DNA from: Kuschelorhynchus macadamiae | Taxonomy: Eukaryota > Arthropoda > Insecta > Coleoptera > Curculionidae | Assembly: GCA_030620095.1 (NCBI GenBank) | Contig: JAUTXW010000059.1 | Location: forward strand, 248,001-312,000 | Reading direction: 5' to 3' | Length of the DNA stretch: 64,000 bases | In this document: positions 35,216 through 47,404 of the stretch, piece after piece | Numbering within the stretch: position 1 is the first letter of the stretch | Layout of the letters: every line of letters begins with the position of its first letter | Notes under the pieces: generated by a model | Seen by the model: the letters and a program-made list of their open reading frames with translations, nothing else | Told to the model about the DNA's origin: nothing | Databases searched by the model: none | Translations under genes and position numbers: made by a program

Positions 35216-36455
35216 AAGGAAAGACAAATCATCGTGGTTATGTTCCTTAAAAGTTGATAAAACATGGTAACCGCTAGATCCCCGTACAACAGTTTTTTTT
35301 TTGGTTTTGAAAGAAACGGTAGCTGTAATTCAATAGAGACTCGGTAGAAATATTATGTGTTAGGTATTTTTAGATTTAAAAAATATTATTTTGTTAGGGG
35401 TATATCAGTATGTAAATATTATTTGAGTATCTATAAGAAATTAAGAAAACTAATGTCGAATCATTCCACATATTTTTATTTCTAGCTTTTACTTTTTTCT
35501 TGATAGATACTTTAATTGAAACTTCAATTTTACCTTGAAAGGAAAACAAACAATACATCCTAATTTTAAAGGACATTATATAAAATTAATTTTAAGTCAA
35601 CATTCTTTTACAAAATATAATATACAGGTCAGACAATTGTACTGACCATTTTTCTTACCGTAAATAACAGTACAAATAATCATAAAATTACAAAAATCTG
35701 GTTTATTTGGCAGCCCTAAATAATCCGAATTATAAAGGATTTTTCGGTCTGTATTCCATGACATAATTTAATCGTATATTTACATAAATTTCACAAAGAC
35801 AACAAACACAACGCTAATATTGGTTTCATCAATGACCCATAACATTACCATAGTAATGTTGGGAAATCTCATATTAAATTGCTTTTACTAATTACTCCTA
35901 CCTGACAGTTCGATGTTTAATGATGACAATTCTGATACACCTACAAAATTATCTATTTAATTCGGCATAGTTTCGTAATTTTGTATTGTTTACGGTGACA
36001 ATTTGAGTAGCCTATTTGTGTCCGTATATGTTCGAGATTCCATTAAATCTAATTACTAGACACGCAGCCACGCCTGCCTGTGTACGGTTTTGTGTGCTGG
36101 AGTAGTAAAATAAATCGAAAGAGATACCAATAATTTGAAAACTTAGGTAATAAGTATAATTTTGTATTATATGCTTAGTAAATTTAGTAATTTAATAAAG
36201 TAAGAAAGACATTGTTAAAAAATATCTTCACATGCGAGGGGGTCAAACTAAAGAACATCTATAATAGCAGGTATGTACTTAGGCTATGTGTATGTGTAGG
36301 CTTCTCGATTCCGGCACTGCAGTGTCGTAAATCATTGTAGAAATTATTCGAACTGATTTTACATTTAGTACATAAATCAACTGTGACATACGAAGCGACT
36401 GGTGGTACGAAGGCAATAGGGCGGAATAAAATGAGTGCCTAACAAGATATTTAAA
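35216..36455. other. No gene seen; repeat D copy 2 at 35710-35868
   Basis: AT-rich. The part 35710-35868 is a direct copy of 31145-31290. Frames in this interval have no protein character. Confidence 0.5.
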
Positions 36456-36459
36456 AACC

Positions 36460-36740
36460 AATGTAAAACCTACTTATTCAATAAGCTTAAAAATTTGCAC
36501 AAAAATTAAATGTAACATAAAGATTAAATGGCAAAATCTTGGTGTATATGGCGCAACTAAATGGCGAGTCTGAAAAACTACTTATTCGATTGACTTCAAA
36601 TTTTGCATTAAAATCAAATCTGATATAAGAATAAAATTTTCGTACGAATCCAGTATAGTGGAAGAAAAAGAAAAAAAAGCCAAATAAAGTGTTCAATTGA
36701 CTTTTTTGCACAAAAATAAGATGTGACATATTCCTAGGTA
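36460..36740 (-). repeat. Modular repeat, copy e (small reverse fragment)
   Basis: Two degraded inverted modules: 'cttattcgattgacttcaaa' and 'tttcgtacgaatccagtat' with a GGCGCAACTAAATGGCGAG core. No ends survive. Confidence 0.55.
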
Positions 36741-38165
36741 ACTACAGGTTTCACTTTCCTGGGTAATTAAAGGTTAAGTGTTTCACAAGTGTGCACAAGG
36801 GGTCATTCCATCCTTTCCTAGCAGTGTTAAGAAAACGTATATGTATATTCTTAATCAAAAATGTGTTTTAAACAACTTAAAGCAGTTTACCTAAGGTTAA
36901 AAACATGGAATACAACTCACACTCATTTAAAGGATAATATACTTGAATTTTCTAAGGTTTTAGAATTTTGAATTTCCACAGTTATGTTTAAATGTCTTAC
37001 ATCAATAAATATTTTTCATTTGATACTAGGACTGGTGTACGTAAGCTCGACGTTGTATACAGAGAACTACTACTACCGTACACAAAAAGTCAAGATAATG
37101 TATCATCATTTTCTGATGTTATTATAACAACATTCAAATATAAAAAAATTAATTGACTTTCTAAGATCCCATTTTAATACATTTGTAACTAAGAGCAAAG
37201 AAAATCTTAGCTACGGTTTTCTTTGCTACTAGGTCAAAGTTCTTAGCATTAAATTCCGTTGCAAAGCAGATTTTTCTCTTAGATCTATAGATAATAACAG
37301 GTCTCTGATGCTGTAAAATATGCCATTAGGTATCCCTTACCGCATGTTCAAATGAACAAGGTCCGACTACCAAAAAGCAACGTTTTTAGATTAGAAGCTG
37401 ATGAATTACTTTACAAAAATCCATTCTAATACATACTGATCAAATATGTTCTCTGACTGTTAAAATAAATTGGTTAAATTTCAGTTAAGCTAACCCTCGT
37501 CGATTTTTAATTTTTGGTACATTGGTAGATTTTGGGGCGCTGATCATCAACCTGAAGTCGGATTTTGTCTCTCGAGTTATCAATCATCAAAATTTACAAC
37601 TTGCTCCATCATATTTCGGCATATTTTATAAAAAATCGGTAGAGAACACAATACAAATCGAGAAGTTGTACAGGAAAATGGAATATCTCTGTTATTTTTG
37701 AAATTAGATAAAAATGTTTAAAACATATTTCATATGCCTGTATTTTTATGCATACGGGATATCCCAAAAAGCAAGGCAAGCACCAAGTTTGTTTTTCAAA
37801 TATTCCATATTTTTTAATGTTTTTGAATTTTGTATTATGTGTAAAATATAATGTATATTTTTGTATAATATACCATGTATGAAAAACTAACGGTTTTTGA
37901 AATATGGAGGGTTTTAGAAGTACGAAGTTCTAGGGTTTTTCGGATATAATTGTTACCTATTTAGATACTTGCTGCTACCTGGAGATAAAGGTTTACTTTT
38001 CGAATATCATGGACATTGATGTTTGAGGCCTGATTTACTGCTTAGCCCATTTTTATTTTGTGCTAATATTCTATAAAATATTTACGAAATGAGATAAAAC
38101 ATTTTACATACATATTTTTAATTCTGCTTACTAAATTTGGAAATAACATGGTACTAATCAAAACT
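36741..38165. other. No gene seen
   Basis: AT-rich. GGGATATCCC at 37758-37767 may be the damaged end of a mariner-type element, perhaps belonging to the remnant at 38170-39160, but no partner end was found. Confidence 0.35.
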
Positions 38166-38170
38166 TATAA

Positions 38171-39160
38171 TCAACCATAAACAAGAAAATAAATAAAACC
38201 TATAATTTCTAGCGTAAATGAAATGCTCTGCATGTCATTTTCAGTGCATTCGTAAATGCTTCGTAGGTACTCATTTTCGTTCAAATTTCTTATCCCTTCA
38301 AGAATTTGTCTTTGAATTTCTTCAGTATTATTTTTTCCTTCTCTATAAACTGTATCTTTCAAATAGTTCCAAAGGAAGGTATCAATGGGTATTAGATCTG
38401 GGCTGTTCGCGGGTCAGCTAATTATTCTATATCTCCCCATCCATACTATCTTCTACAATATTAGGTGGGGTGGTGTTCCGGCTTGTTGTCAAATTATATT
38501 TTCCCGAGTTTGAAGTTGCGTTTCCAAAAATACCAAATATCTTACCCTATTTAAGTAGCCACGTATAAAAACCGGACCTAACACATGAACTCCAAAATAC
38601 TGCACCAAACTTGTATTGAGGATCGTCCTTGAAAAGCAGTTGGCCCGAGAGCTTGTAGATTTTCATCGGATCAAATATGGCAGTTTTTCCGATTATGAAT
38701 ACCGGTAGTGATAAATATCGCCTAATCGCTCCATACAATTTTACCCAAATCTTCTGGATCTTGATTAAGACTTTCTCTTATAATTTGAACCAATTCATGT
38801 CTTCTTCCTTCTTATTTTGTTCGTCATTTAATTGTTGAAGCAGCTGAATTTTGAAATTGTAATATACATTCAACTTTAAAGTTCTCTGAACCGCTCCATA
38901 ACTAACTCTCTTGTTTCTTATATTTCTGATATAGTTTGTGATTGATTTTCTCGAAAATAAACCAACATTAAGATCCCTTTCTTCATTAACTCTTTTTCTT
39001 ATGTCTTAGCGACGCTGTTTCTTAAACAAAAAAAAACTTCTTCGTACAAATTATAATTGGTACAGATGGTATAATCTGACCACTCTGAACACTTTCCCTA
39101 TACTGTTCTCCTATTCTTGTAGCGTTGTTATTATTCTTGAAATAAAACTCGACCATTATG
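38171..39160 (-). pseudogene. Mariner/Tc1-superfamily transposase remnant (DDxD type)
   Basis: Reading on the minus strand, an ATG near 39158 opens MVEFYFKNNNNATRIGEQYR (N-terminal helix-turn-helix region). Farther on are 'W-S-D-stop-A-I-F' at about 38735-38704, where the stop replaces the Glu next to the first catalytic Asp, then TTGIHNRKNCHIWSDEN and SIQVWCSILEF. The third catalytic region reads ANSPDLIPIDTFLWNYLKDT (about 38410-38345), ending in a C-terminal tail to 38171. The order and spacing fit the same broad group as the element at 40589-42241, but from a different family. About six frame breaks make it inactive. A large part of the second catalytic region is deleted. Confidence 0.65.
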
Positions 39161-39229
39161 AACCTTTCAGTAATCGAATAGCTTATTTTTATATAATATT
39201 ACCACGAAATAAAAATGAGTCAAACAGTA

Positions 39230-40460
39230 AATCAGACTTCAAACCTCAATGTCGTGACACTCATGACTGTATTTTCCAATATTTTTATTTGGCGTCATTT
39301 TGTTCCATTATATTGAACTCCTACCAATATCTTACCAGTTTCTTTCTACCTATATACACTTGTCTTTTGGAAATAATTTAAAATAAAATTAATAAGTAGT
39401 TTTTATATTGACACATACCGCCATTTTGTTACGTCATATTAAATTGCTACCAGTTTGTCCAATTTTCACATATAATTTTTCCGCAAAGTTTAAAGCCAAT
39501 TGAGAAAGATTTTTTTATGTTGATTGATTTTTATCAAAATATTGTCAGGTGATCCCCATATGACCCTTACATTTTTACTATAATTTGTAGTCCAAGTAGT
39601 TTTGAAGTTACGACGCGAACTGACAGACAGACAGACACACCGACAGGCGGAAGGATATGTGAAACCTGAGAGGGTGATATTTTCACGATTACAAACATTT
39701 TATTTGGTCGCCATTTTATTCCGCCATCTTGAGTTAGTAACACAATGATTCCTTGGATTCGTACCAAAATTTTACGAGTTGATTCTAACATAATACTTTG
39801 ATGTTTGTGAGATAAATTGGATAACTAGTTTTTTATTAATAATTTTTATAACATTTCATTAGACCGTCATTTTGTTTCGCCATATCGGATTTGTATGAAA
39901 ATATTACCAGGTCACACCCATATGACCCTTAATTTTGATCAAAATTTGAAGTTAGTCGAGTAAGTAGTCTTAAAGTTATGCCGCGAACTGACAGACAGAC
40001 CGACAGACGAACCGATGGAATTTATAAAACATATTTTTTTGTCATCTAGGGACGCTAAAACATGAAGATATGTAAAACCTTAGAGGCTGATTTTTTAATG
40101 ATTACAACACACAATTTTACTAGTTGATCCCCATACCACAATTAGTTATGGCACACAATTTGAAATCAATCTATTAAGCACTTTTTTTTAGGCTGAATTT
40201 TTAAATATTTTATTAAGGCGCCATTTTGTTCTGCCATCTTGGATTCGCACCAATATGTTACCAGTTGATTTCAACATAACATAATACTTGATGTTTGTGC
40301 AAAATTTGATATAAATTGTATAAGTGTTTTTTTAATAATATTTTTTTTAACATTTCAGTACGCCGCCATTTTGTTTCGACAAATTGGATTTTTACTATAA
40401 TGGTACCTGATCATCCCCATATGAACCTTAATGTTTATCCAAAATGTGTAATCAATTTGA
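39230..40460 (+). repeat. Modular GCCGCCATTTTG repeat, copy f
   Basis: Six modules with cores near 39291, 39418, 39706, 39862, 40218 and 40360 (CGCCGCCATTTTGTTTCG is the best). Two GACAGACAGAC runs lie at 39620-39645 and 39987-40010, with the 'gcatctagggac' block after the second. The copy stops at 40460, where the palindromic MITE begins; the sequence after that MITE (42369 on) does not continue the module, so the MITE marks an old end or a later deletion. Confidence 0.75.
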
Positions 40461-40588
40461 TAGCAGGGTGAGTCAACCAAGTGGCACCCCCCATTTATTT
40501 CTTAAACTATTAGGATTAGCTGAAAAAATTAAATACAAAAGTGTTTCGAATTTCAACAATATATGTTTTTACGGTAACTATTATTATA

Positions 40589-42241
40589 CAGGGTCGGTCA
40601 AAAATACTGGGCGTCGCCTAAATGCAATTTTTTAAATAAGAACTTACATTTTTTTATTCATTTTCGGATTCTTCATCAAATTCTAGAAAAAAAATTATAT
40701 TGAAGTGATATAGCTATATTTAACGGTTTATGAGATATTAATGTTTAAAAATTGTAAATTATACCTGCGGCATAACATAAGATTTGTTATTTTATTGTTT
40801 AGTTTCTTGGACGACGTTACTGGTACTTTTGTACGAAAAACACCAGTTGATGCAAATGTCATTTGAGGTTTTGTCAGTATTAAAAATTTTACATTTTAAA
40901 GTATAAATTTTTATGGCGTTTAATCAAAAGTTCCCCATCAACGAATTAAGTGACATGATTTTACTAATTGGTGAATGTCAGCGTAAGATAAAAACTGCTA
41001 AACGTCTATACCAAGAAAAATTTCCAGGTAGAAGACAGCCAAGCCGTGAAGTTCTAAAAAAAACTCTACATCGGTTTAGACAAACAGGAAGTGTTGCTTA
41101 TCCTAAAAAGAAGACAACGAACTAAAGGTTTTGTTAAGTTTGGAAGAAAATCCTCAAGGAAGTTCACGAACTTTGGCCAGTGAATTAGATATAAGTCAAA
41201 GTACCGTTTCCAGAACATCTCGAAAACACAAATACCATCCCTACCATTTATCTTTGACGCAAGAACTTTATGATGATGATTTCGAAAATGGGGTACACTT
41301 TTGCAGGATTCTTCAGATGCATATTAATGAAGATGCGTTATTTTTAGAAAATGTTTTGTTCACCGACGAGGCTTCGTTTAAGAGCAATGGTGTAGTTAAT
41401 AGACATAATATGCACTATTATAGTACCACAAATCCCCATTGGATGAGAACAATTGACAATCAAAGAGTATGGTCTCTTAACGTCTGGGGTGGGATTCTCG
41501 GAAACCGAATTATAGGACCTCATTTTTTTGACGGTGTTTTAAATGGAGAAATGTACCTAAATTTTTTAGTGAATCATCTGCCAATTCTTTTAGAAGATGT
41601 GTCTATCCGAGAACGTCAAAACATGTGGTATCAGCAAGATGGTGCTCCTCATTTTTCACTCAATGTTCGTCAGTATTTGGACCAGTTATATCCCAATAGG
41701 TGGATAGGAAGAGGAGGTCAAATTCAGTGGCCAGCAAGATCGCCGGATCTCACACCGTGCGATTTTTTCCTATGGGGATATGTCAAGGAGAAGGTCTACA
41801 AAGTTCCTCCGATTGACCAAGAAGATATGAAGGATCGAAAAAGGAATGCATTTGTTGAAATTACGCCACAAACTCTTCAAGGCGTCCTTGAAAATATTGA
41901 GAGAAGGTTGGAAATACGCATTCGACAAAATGGGCATACGTTTGAACATTTGCAGTGAATTTAACGGTAAAACCTGTTTTAAGTTTAAGTTGTAAGTTTT
42001 AAGTGGTGTTTTTTTATATTTTTAGTATTCTAGAATTACCTCGTATACTTACTACGTATTACTTCGAAATAATTCATGTTATAAACAAATAACGTTGTGA
42101 AGATTCACAGGTTTTTTTTACAATTTTTAAACATTAATATCTCATAAACCGTTAAATTTAGCTATATCACTTCAATATAATTTTTTTTCTAGAATTTCAT
42201 GAAGAATCCGAAAATCCGCCCAGCATTTTTGACCGACCCTG
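40589..42241 (+). mobile_element. Mariner-like element with long TIRs and TA target duplication
   Basis: Ends read CAGGGTCGGTCAAAAATACT (left) and, inward from the right, CAGGGTCGGTCAAAAATGCT, flanked by TA at 40587-40588 and 42242-42243. The inverted repeats run about 125-170 bp, to 'aatgtttaaaaattgta' (left end near 40757, right from about 42117). The left one has some 45 bp extra ('gcctaaatgcaatttttt' region). Total 1653 bp with one transposase gene inside. The repeats are well matched, so the insertion is comparatively young. Confidence 0.85.
40913..41958 (+). pseudogene. Mariner-like transposase, one frameshift from intact
   Basis: The cut-and-paste enzyme of the surrounding element. 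ATG 40913 starts a helix-turn-helix N-terminus (about 70 residues to 41125). The second part resumes at 41113-41131 in a different phase and runs to the TGA at 41958. Near 41140-41220 is a second DNA-binding helix set (LASELDISQSTVSR). Catalytic residues: Asp in FTDEASF (about 41361-41381), Asp in QQDGAPHF (41632-41655) and Asp in SPDLTPCDFFLWG (about 41731-41775). Forty residues separate the last two; most relatives have DGAPPHF, so one residue is probably missing here and the ancestor would be DD41D. Apart from the frameshift near 41115 the gene looks undamaged. Total length, about 345 residues, is normal for the group. Confidence 0.85.
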
Positions 42242-42369
42242 TATAATAACAGTTACCGTAAAAATATATATTGTTGAAATTCGAAACACTTTTGTATTTA
42301 ATTTTTTCAGCTAATCCTAATAGTTTAAGAAATAAATGGGGCGTGCCACTTGGTTGACTGACCCTGTAT

Positions 42370-42950
42370 ATGAGAATCGTCCTACGATTTCTCTCTGTAC
42401 AAAAAAGTAGATGTTTCACAAAACCGAAGACACATGCATTACTTTATGAACACTTGAAGTACAGGCGTTTTTACGTTATTGCAACAACAAACTTAGTAAT
42501 TTAAAAAATTATATAGGTCTGGAGAAAATGACATTAATTTACTACATTGACCAAACATTTTAAAAAATATATTAAATTATTTTGTTTTCAGAACATAAAT
42601 GTATCATTGACACGAAGTTATTAAAGTTGACTAAACGTATGTAAAATATCCGATTAAAGCGTTTATGTTGACAATTTACAATATAAATTATCACGGTATC
42701 CAATATATCACATAATATACTCAATCATACAGACCCGTTAATTTCAGTGACAAATGAAGGCAGTTTGGACATAAAGTGGTAATGGGTTAATTATTGACCC
42801 ATATCATCAACATAGTGTAGCAGTAATTATAAAACTTATTAACTTTCAGCAGTTTGAGATTTAATATGGGCATTATTTTTAATACACGAAAATCATCCAC
42901 CTAATTATTTCTGTATAGTTTACCGATTTGTATTGTATGCAGTAAAAACT
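42370..42950. other. No gene seen
   Basis: AT-rich spacer between the MITE and Tc1 copy B. Confidence 0.4.
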
Positions 42951-42954
42951 AGAG

Positions 42955-44306
42955 TAACTTCTTTGTTTCTACAAGCCCTAAGAACTACTATATGTTCGGA
43001 CAATGTACGAAATGACAAAAAAATATATTTATGTTTAATTTAAACAGTTTTTTGTCTTCTTAACTTTACCTAACAAAAGGTCCGATTGTAAGGAATAATT
43101 ATTTTATTTTTTATAAACTAGATAGCCAAATACCAAAAACATAACACATTTTCTAACAAATAAATATTCAGAGGCTAACTTTTATTGACAATAAAATCAA
43201 TATTATGCACGCACTTACTGATAAATCTAGTATGTGTGGGTCAACAGCTGTCAGTTTAACCATATTTTTCTATCAATAAATTGATTAGAAAATGACGTGG
43301 TGTTGCAACGAATAAAAAGGTGCGGGAAACTATAATATCTGTACTGCAGAGGTAAATCAATGCAAAAAATGTCAAATAACTTAAATATTGCAAAATCAAA
43401 AGTAGCCGATATTAAAAAATATGGAGAGACCCGTAGAATCACTGATAGAGAACATCGTGTTCTGGTCAAAATTTGCAGAACTAACAGAATTACGACAAAT
43501 ACAAGCCCAATGGAATCACGAGGCAAAATTAAATATCTCCAGGGAATGCTGTAGACTATGGTTGTATAAGTCTGGTTACAATTTTTATAAGGTAAATTTG
43601 TAATTTTTGGTGGTAAAACATAAAACTTGTTCTTTTATCAAATTCCTGTAAAGGCCAAGGAAAAGCCGTTTCAAAAGATAAAACCATTCAAAAGAGAAAA
43701 CTTTGGATCGGGCAAATTCGAAAATGTCCTAGATAACAGAAATGTTGAGTAATCTTACCTTCAACGACGAATCGAAATTTGATGTCTGCGATGGTGATTT
43801 TCGAAAAAGGATGATTGATACAAAATCAGAAGCACTTCATAAAAACATTTAAATAGTCTAAAGCTTACAGTAAAATTTCACCAGTGGTTTATGATACGGG
43901 GATGTATGAGTAGTAAAGGAGTTGGTAAATTTGAATTCATTGATAGTGCTCTAAACGCAGAAAAGTAACAACAAAGATTGATTCTAACAGCAGCACATTC
44001 ATATTTTAGCAAGATGGTGAGCCCTGTTACACTGAGATAATAACAGAAAAATGGTTTGGGGACCATAATTTAAAAGTTTTATCATAGCCATCGAGTACCC
44101 CTGACCTGAATGTCATTGAAACTTCATGGCATCAGACGAAGAAGACTTTGCGCAACGATCCTCAGCGTATAATTGTAGCATTAAAGGCAATAATTACGCA
44201 AATTTGGGACTCTTTTGCTCCCGAATATTGCAAGATTTTAGTAGATTCCATGCCAAAACGCATACAGGCTGTTATTGCTGCAAAAGGTGATATTACCTCT
44301 TATTAA
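42955..44306 (+). mobile_element. Tc1-like element, copy B
   Basis: Uninterrupted counterpart of copy A (32370-35215). Similarity begins near 42970 ('agccctaa', 'actatatgttcg') and extends through 'tgttgcaacgaataaaaa' to the transposase C-terminus at 44306, where LINE ORF1-like sequence starts abruptly. I found no clear terminal inverted repeat, so one or both ends may be lost. Confidence 0.65.
43360..44306 (+). pseudogene. Tc1-like DD34E transposase
   Basis: The start contains a helix-turn-helix (ITDREHRVLVKICRTNRITT in one frame, then SRGKIKY in the same frame, with parallel frame breaks). After a gap comes NLTFNDESKFDVCDGDFRKR (catalytic Asp, about 43754-43810). The second catalytic site reads F-stop-QDGEPCYT (about 44002-44030). 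STPDLNVIETSW (about 44094-44129) gives the catalytic Glu exactly 34 residues after the second Asp. It ends in SMPKRIQAVIAAKGDITSY-stop, a typical Tc1 C-terminus. Several internal stops and deletions make it inactive. Confidence 0.75.
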
Positions 44307-44313
44307 CGAAGTA

Positions 44314-44516
44314 CTTCATGCAAGAAAAAACCTTAAGGGTACGCAGTTTGCTATCTTCGAGGATTTAACTCAAAAACGTTATGAACTTTTAGTATCTGCT
44401 AAGAAGAAATATGGGACGAACTATGTGTGGTCCTCAGGAGGAAGAATTTTTCTATGGAACATTTCTGAACAGCGTAAGCTTACCCTTAATTCAGATCACA
44501 AGTTATTACCTTAACG
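44314..44516 (+). pseudogene. LINE ORF1 C-terminal fragment
   Basis: The frame reads EVLHARKNLKGTQFAIFEDL, then TQKRYELLVSAKKKYG and VWSSGGRIFL. Many LINE ORF1 proteins end in a domain with the same pattern, 'A-x-x-LKGT-x-x-x-I-x-EDLT' then 'VW-x-x-G-I'. It stops at the TAA at 44514-44516. The upstream part has been replaced by the Tc1 end. About 540 bp of spacer separates it from the endonuclease. Confidence 0.5.
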
Positions 44517-45074
44517 CAAGTTTATTATTAATATTATTGTTGTTAACACCTGTAAATAACAATCTACATTGTATTACAATTATAAATTTGATCATTTTAA
44601 TTAGTATTTGATATTTTATAATTGGCTAAATACATTCGTTTAGTTTAAATCCTATTTCTGTTGTTCGACTGCTTCTTTATAGACATGAAAGACATGATAA
44701 AGGCACAAATAATGTTTGTTACTGTAGAAAATTCCATTTTTTATCTTATTGTAATCCTTGTCTTGATATTGTATGATTATCTCTGGATTGTAAAATTATC
44801 TTTGTATTGTATTGATATTGTAACAATACTCGTCTTTGCTGTTTAGGTTTTGAGAAGTAAATATTTTTAGTTTTTTTTTGTTTGTTAACTGCTGTAATTT
44901 ATTCTGATATCGAAATCAAATAAACTATAGTTTGATGGATGTTAAATAATATATTCTATTTTAGGGTTTTATTTAGCGGTTTATTTTAAAATTTAATTTC
45001 TTACGTATATATACATCGTTTTCAGTATTTGAATGGTAAAAACAGGAGTCGTGATTATATCTGTAACTAGAATT

Positions 45075-45675
45075 TGGACACTTTAAGGCCGTTCTCTCTC
45101 TAAGTCTTACGAACTATTCTCCACTGCGTTGAACGATTCTGATCTGGACGTTGTGGGACTTTCTGAAACATGGCTTTCTTCCAACTTACCTAAGAGTTAA
45201 GAGTTCATTGTCTTTTAAATTACTGGAGACTGGCAAAGCTCAAGCTGTTCTTGAACAACTTTGGATCTTCATAAAAATTGCAGATAAGAGAATTTGCATG
45301 GGAACGCTCTATAGGTCACCTAACTCTAACTTGACTAAGTGTCTTGATTTACTAGAGGAAAGTTTGGTAAGCATTATTCCTGAATTCGATTATGTCATAT
45401 TTGGCAGTGACTTTTTTAAGAAACACGATCAAAGCTATTTACTGTTCTCTAATTTTTTTAATAAATACGGTCTTATACAATTGGGTAATCAGCCAACACG
45501 TATATCCAATAATACAAGTACTCTTATTGATTTAATAATTTCTTCAAACCCGGATATTGTCTGCGGGGCAGGGATATTTAAAATGGAGGGCATGGCAAAC
45601 CCAAACCAAATCCTTTTTTCAAAACATATAGAGATTTTTCCTCCTTTAATTACAATCAATTTCTTGGCGACTTAA
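45075..45675 (+). pseudogene. LINE endonuclease domain (exonuclease-endonuclease-phosphatase fold)
   Basis: The first part reads SLSKSYELFSTALNDSDLDV then VGLSETWLSSN (about 45096-45190), the conserved 'D-x-x-x-SETWL' strand with the catalytic Glu. A deletion and frame change follow. The main frame 45151-45675 carries MGTLYRSPN (expected Y-R-P-P), FGSDFF where GDFN is expected, and 'QPTRISNNTSTLIDLIISS', the 'PTR...T-x-IDL' motif. The final 'SDH' is lost. The enzyme nicks target DNA to prime reverse transcription; the changed GDFN makes this copy inactive. Confidence 0.7.
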
Positions 45676-45769
45676 GTTTCATATATTGGGATCATCTGTT
45701 TTCTTTGGATGACCTTGATGAGATGATTGATTTTTTTTTATTTTAACGTGTTAAATTTATTTAATAAAC

Positions 45770-46800
45770 ATGTACCCTTCAAAAGAGTTAAGATTCCTAA
45801 ACGACCAGCACCATGGCTCACTGAAGTTCATGATTAAATTTAAAAGAAAGGCTTTAACAAAGTATAAAAAATTGAAAACGGAAGATTCTTGGAATGAATA
45901 TAAAAGCTTAAGAAATATGGTAAACATGGCTATTAAATCGGAAAAAAGGTATTTTTGCAACATACTTTTCGAACAGATCCTAAAAACTTTTGGCGAACAG
46001 TTAAATATTTAAATATCAGGGGTGAGGACCCAGTAGAACAATCTATTCTTAATGAATTTCAAGCAATGGACTTAAACAACTATTTTATTCATAATGTTCC
46101 ACTCTCCAACATAAATAATCAACATTTTATTAATGAAAATTATGGCAATAATTTATTTTTAGATAACGGTACCCGATTTATATTTAACACTGCTCAGCCC
46201 GAATATGTCGAAAAATAATTCTCAAACTAAAATCAAATGCCACTGGTTCCGATGGAATAAATATAAAAATGATTTTATACTTAGTCCCTTTTCTTACTAA
46301 TCACATTACTTATATTCTTAATAAATGCCTATTAACTTCGAAATTTCCGAAACTGTGGTAGGAGGCCACTATCACCCCATTACCAAAACATTCAAAACCT
46401 TCAAGTCTCGGCGATTTTCGTTCCATAAGCATCTTACCTACTTTCTCAAAAATTCTAAAAAAAATTGTGTACGAACAACTCAATAAATTCCTAAACGCTA
46501 ATAATATTCTCCCTCTACACAATCAGGATTCAGAGAACATTACCTTCTTAACGTAACAGACGATATTTTCAGGTCATGTGAGAAAGGCGAAAATACCTTT
46601 TTAGTTTTATTAGACTTTAGTAAGGCCTTCGATATATTGAATTATGCCCTAATGAATGGAAAATTAAAATTTTGGTATTGGAGAGAAAGCTCTAATATTT
46701 TTCAGAAATTACTTTTATAACAGGAAGCAACGAGTGGCATATAACCATATTGTCTCGGAATTTGAACACACTCTCCAGTGAACCATACTGAGACCAATTA
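45770..46800 (+). pseudogene. LINE reverse-transcriptase domain, broken
   Basis: After a connecting region (45770-46218, with a frame change near 45960), motifs read LKSNATGSDGIN (RT1), then LGDFRSISILPTFSKILKKI (RT2 with Pro changed to Ser), NQDSE for the usual 'QSGFR', and LLDFSKAFD (motif A, catalytic Asp present, about 46608-46634). Motif C (about 46858-46885) is 'QYADQLYISF', with the second Asp of YADD lost. Stops occur between the motifs. Downstream, 46975-47249 resumes with the C-terminal segment. Confidence 0.75.
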
Positions 46801-46974
46801 TGTTCTTTATATACACGTCTGATTGAAATAAAATACTTCAAAATTGTTCTTCACATCAGTATGCTGATCAACTTTACATATCTTTTAGATTAATTTATTT
46901 AGATACAGCCATGGGCCGCATCTCTGCAAGCTCCTTTCAGTCTGGATGGTTAAACCTTGAGGATCGTTAACTGA

Positions 46975-47249
46975 CACAGTTTCTAAGTATTGTGTTTAAA
47001 CTACTTTTTTTATAAAGAGCCCACATATTTGTACCAAAGGCTTATACGGTTATCCGATATTCACTACCGTGATACGCACTATAACGAGTTATTTAGCGTC
47101 CCCAGACATAGTGGCTCAATTTCAACATTCCTTTAGTTATAATGCCGTTACTCTTTTTAATAAACTCCCCGCTAACGTCAGAGAGTCCCAGAACCCTAAT
47201 ATGTTTCGGAGAAGAGTGGGTGAGTTTGTAAGACGACAGAGAGAGTAAC
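46975..47249 (+). pseudogene. LINE polymerase C-terminus
   Basis: In frame: 'VPRHSGSISTFQ' and SYNAVTLFNKLPANVRESQN, ending FVRRQRE-stop at about 47248. The pattern 'R...F-x-x-x-x-x-LFN-LP-x-x-VR' is the usual end of CR1/Jockey-type ORF2. A 3' UTR with AATAAA and (ATT)n follows. Confidence 0.6.
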
Positions 47250-47404
47250 ATTGGAAATAGGCGTATGTTATATTATTGTATACGAGGTGTGTATGTGTAA
47301 ATGATTTAAAAAGTTTCTGAATTGTTCTGTTTTGCGCATTATTGGATACCGCCCTTCGATTCTTTAATTTAGTTAACTGGTAGATTTATGAAATAAAAGA
47401 CATT

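Larger units (their letters stand above)
40464..42366. mobile_element. Palindromic MITE (about 125-bp arms) split by a mariner-like element
   Basis: Arm 40464-40588 and arm 42242-42366 are inverted copies: CAGGGTGAGTCAACCAAGTG at the left tip, and inward from the right CAGGGTCAGTCAACCAAGTG. They continue through 'atttatttcttaaactatta' to 'cggtaactattatta'. TA flanks both sides (40461-40462, with one extra G, and 42367-42368). Without the inner element the two arms would meet at a central TA. A simple reading is a fold-back MITE with a mariner inserted at its centre; alternatively the arms are an outer tier of the same element's terminal repeats. Confidence 0.65.
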
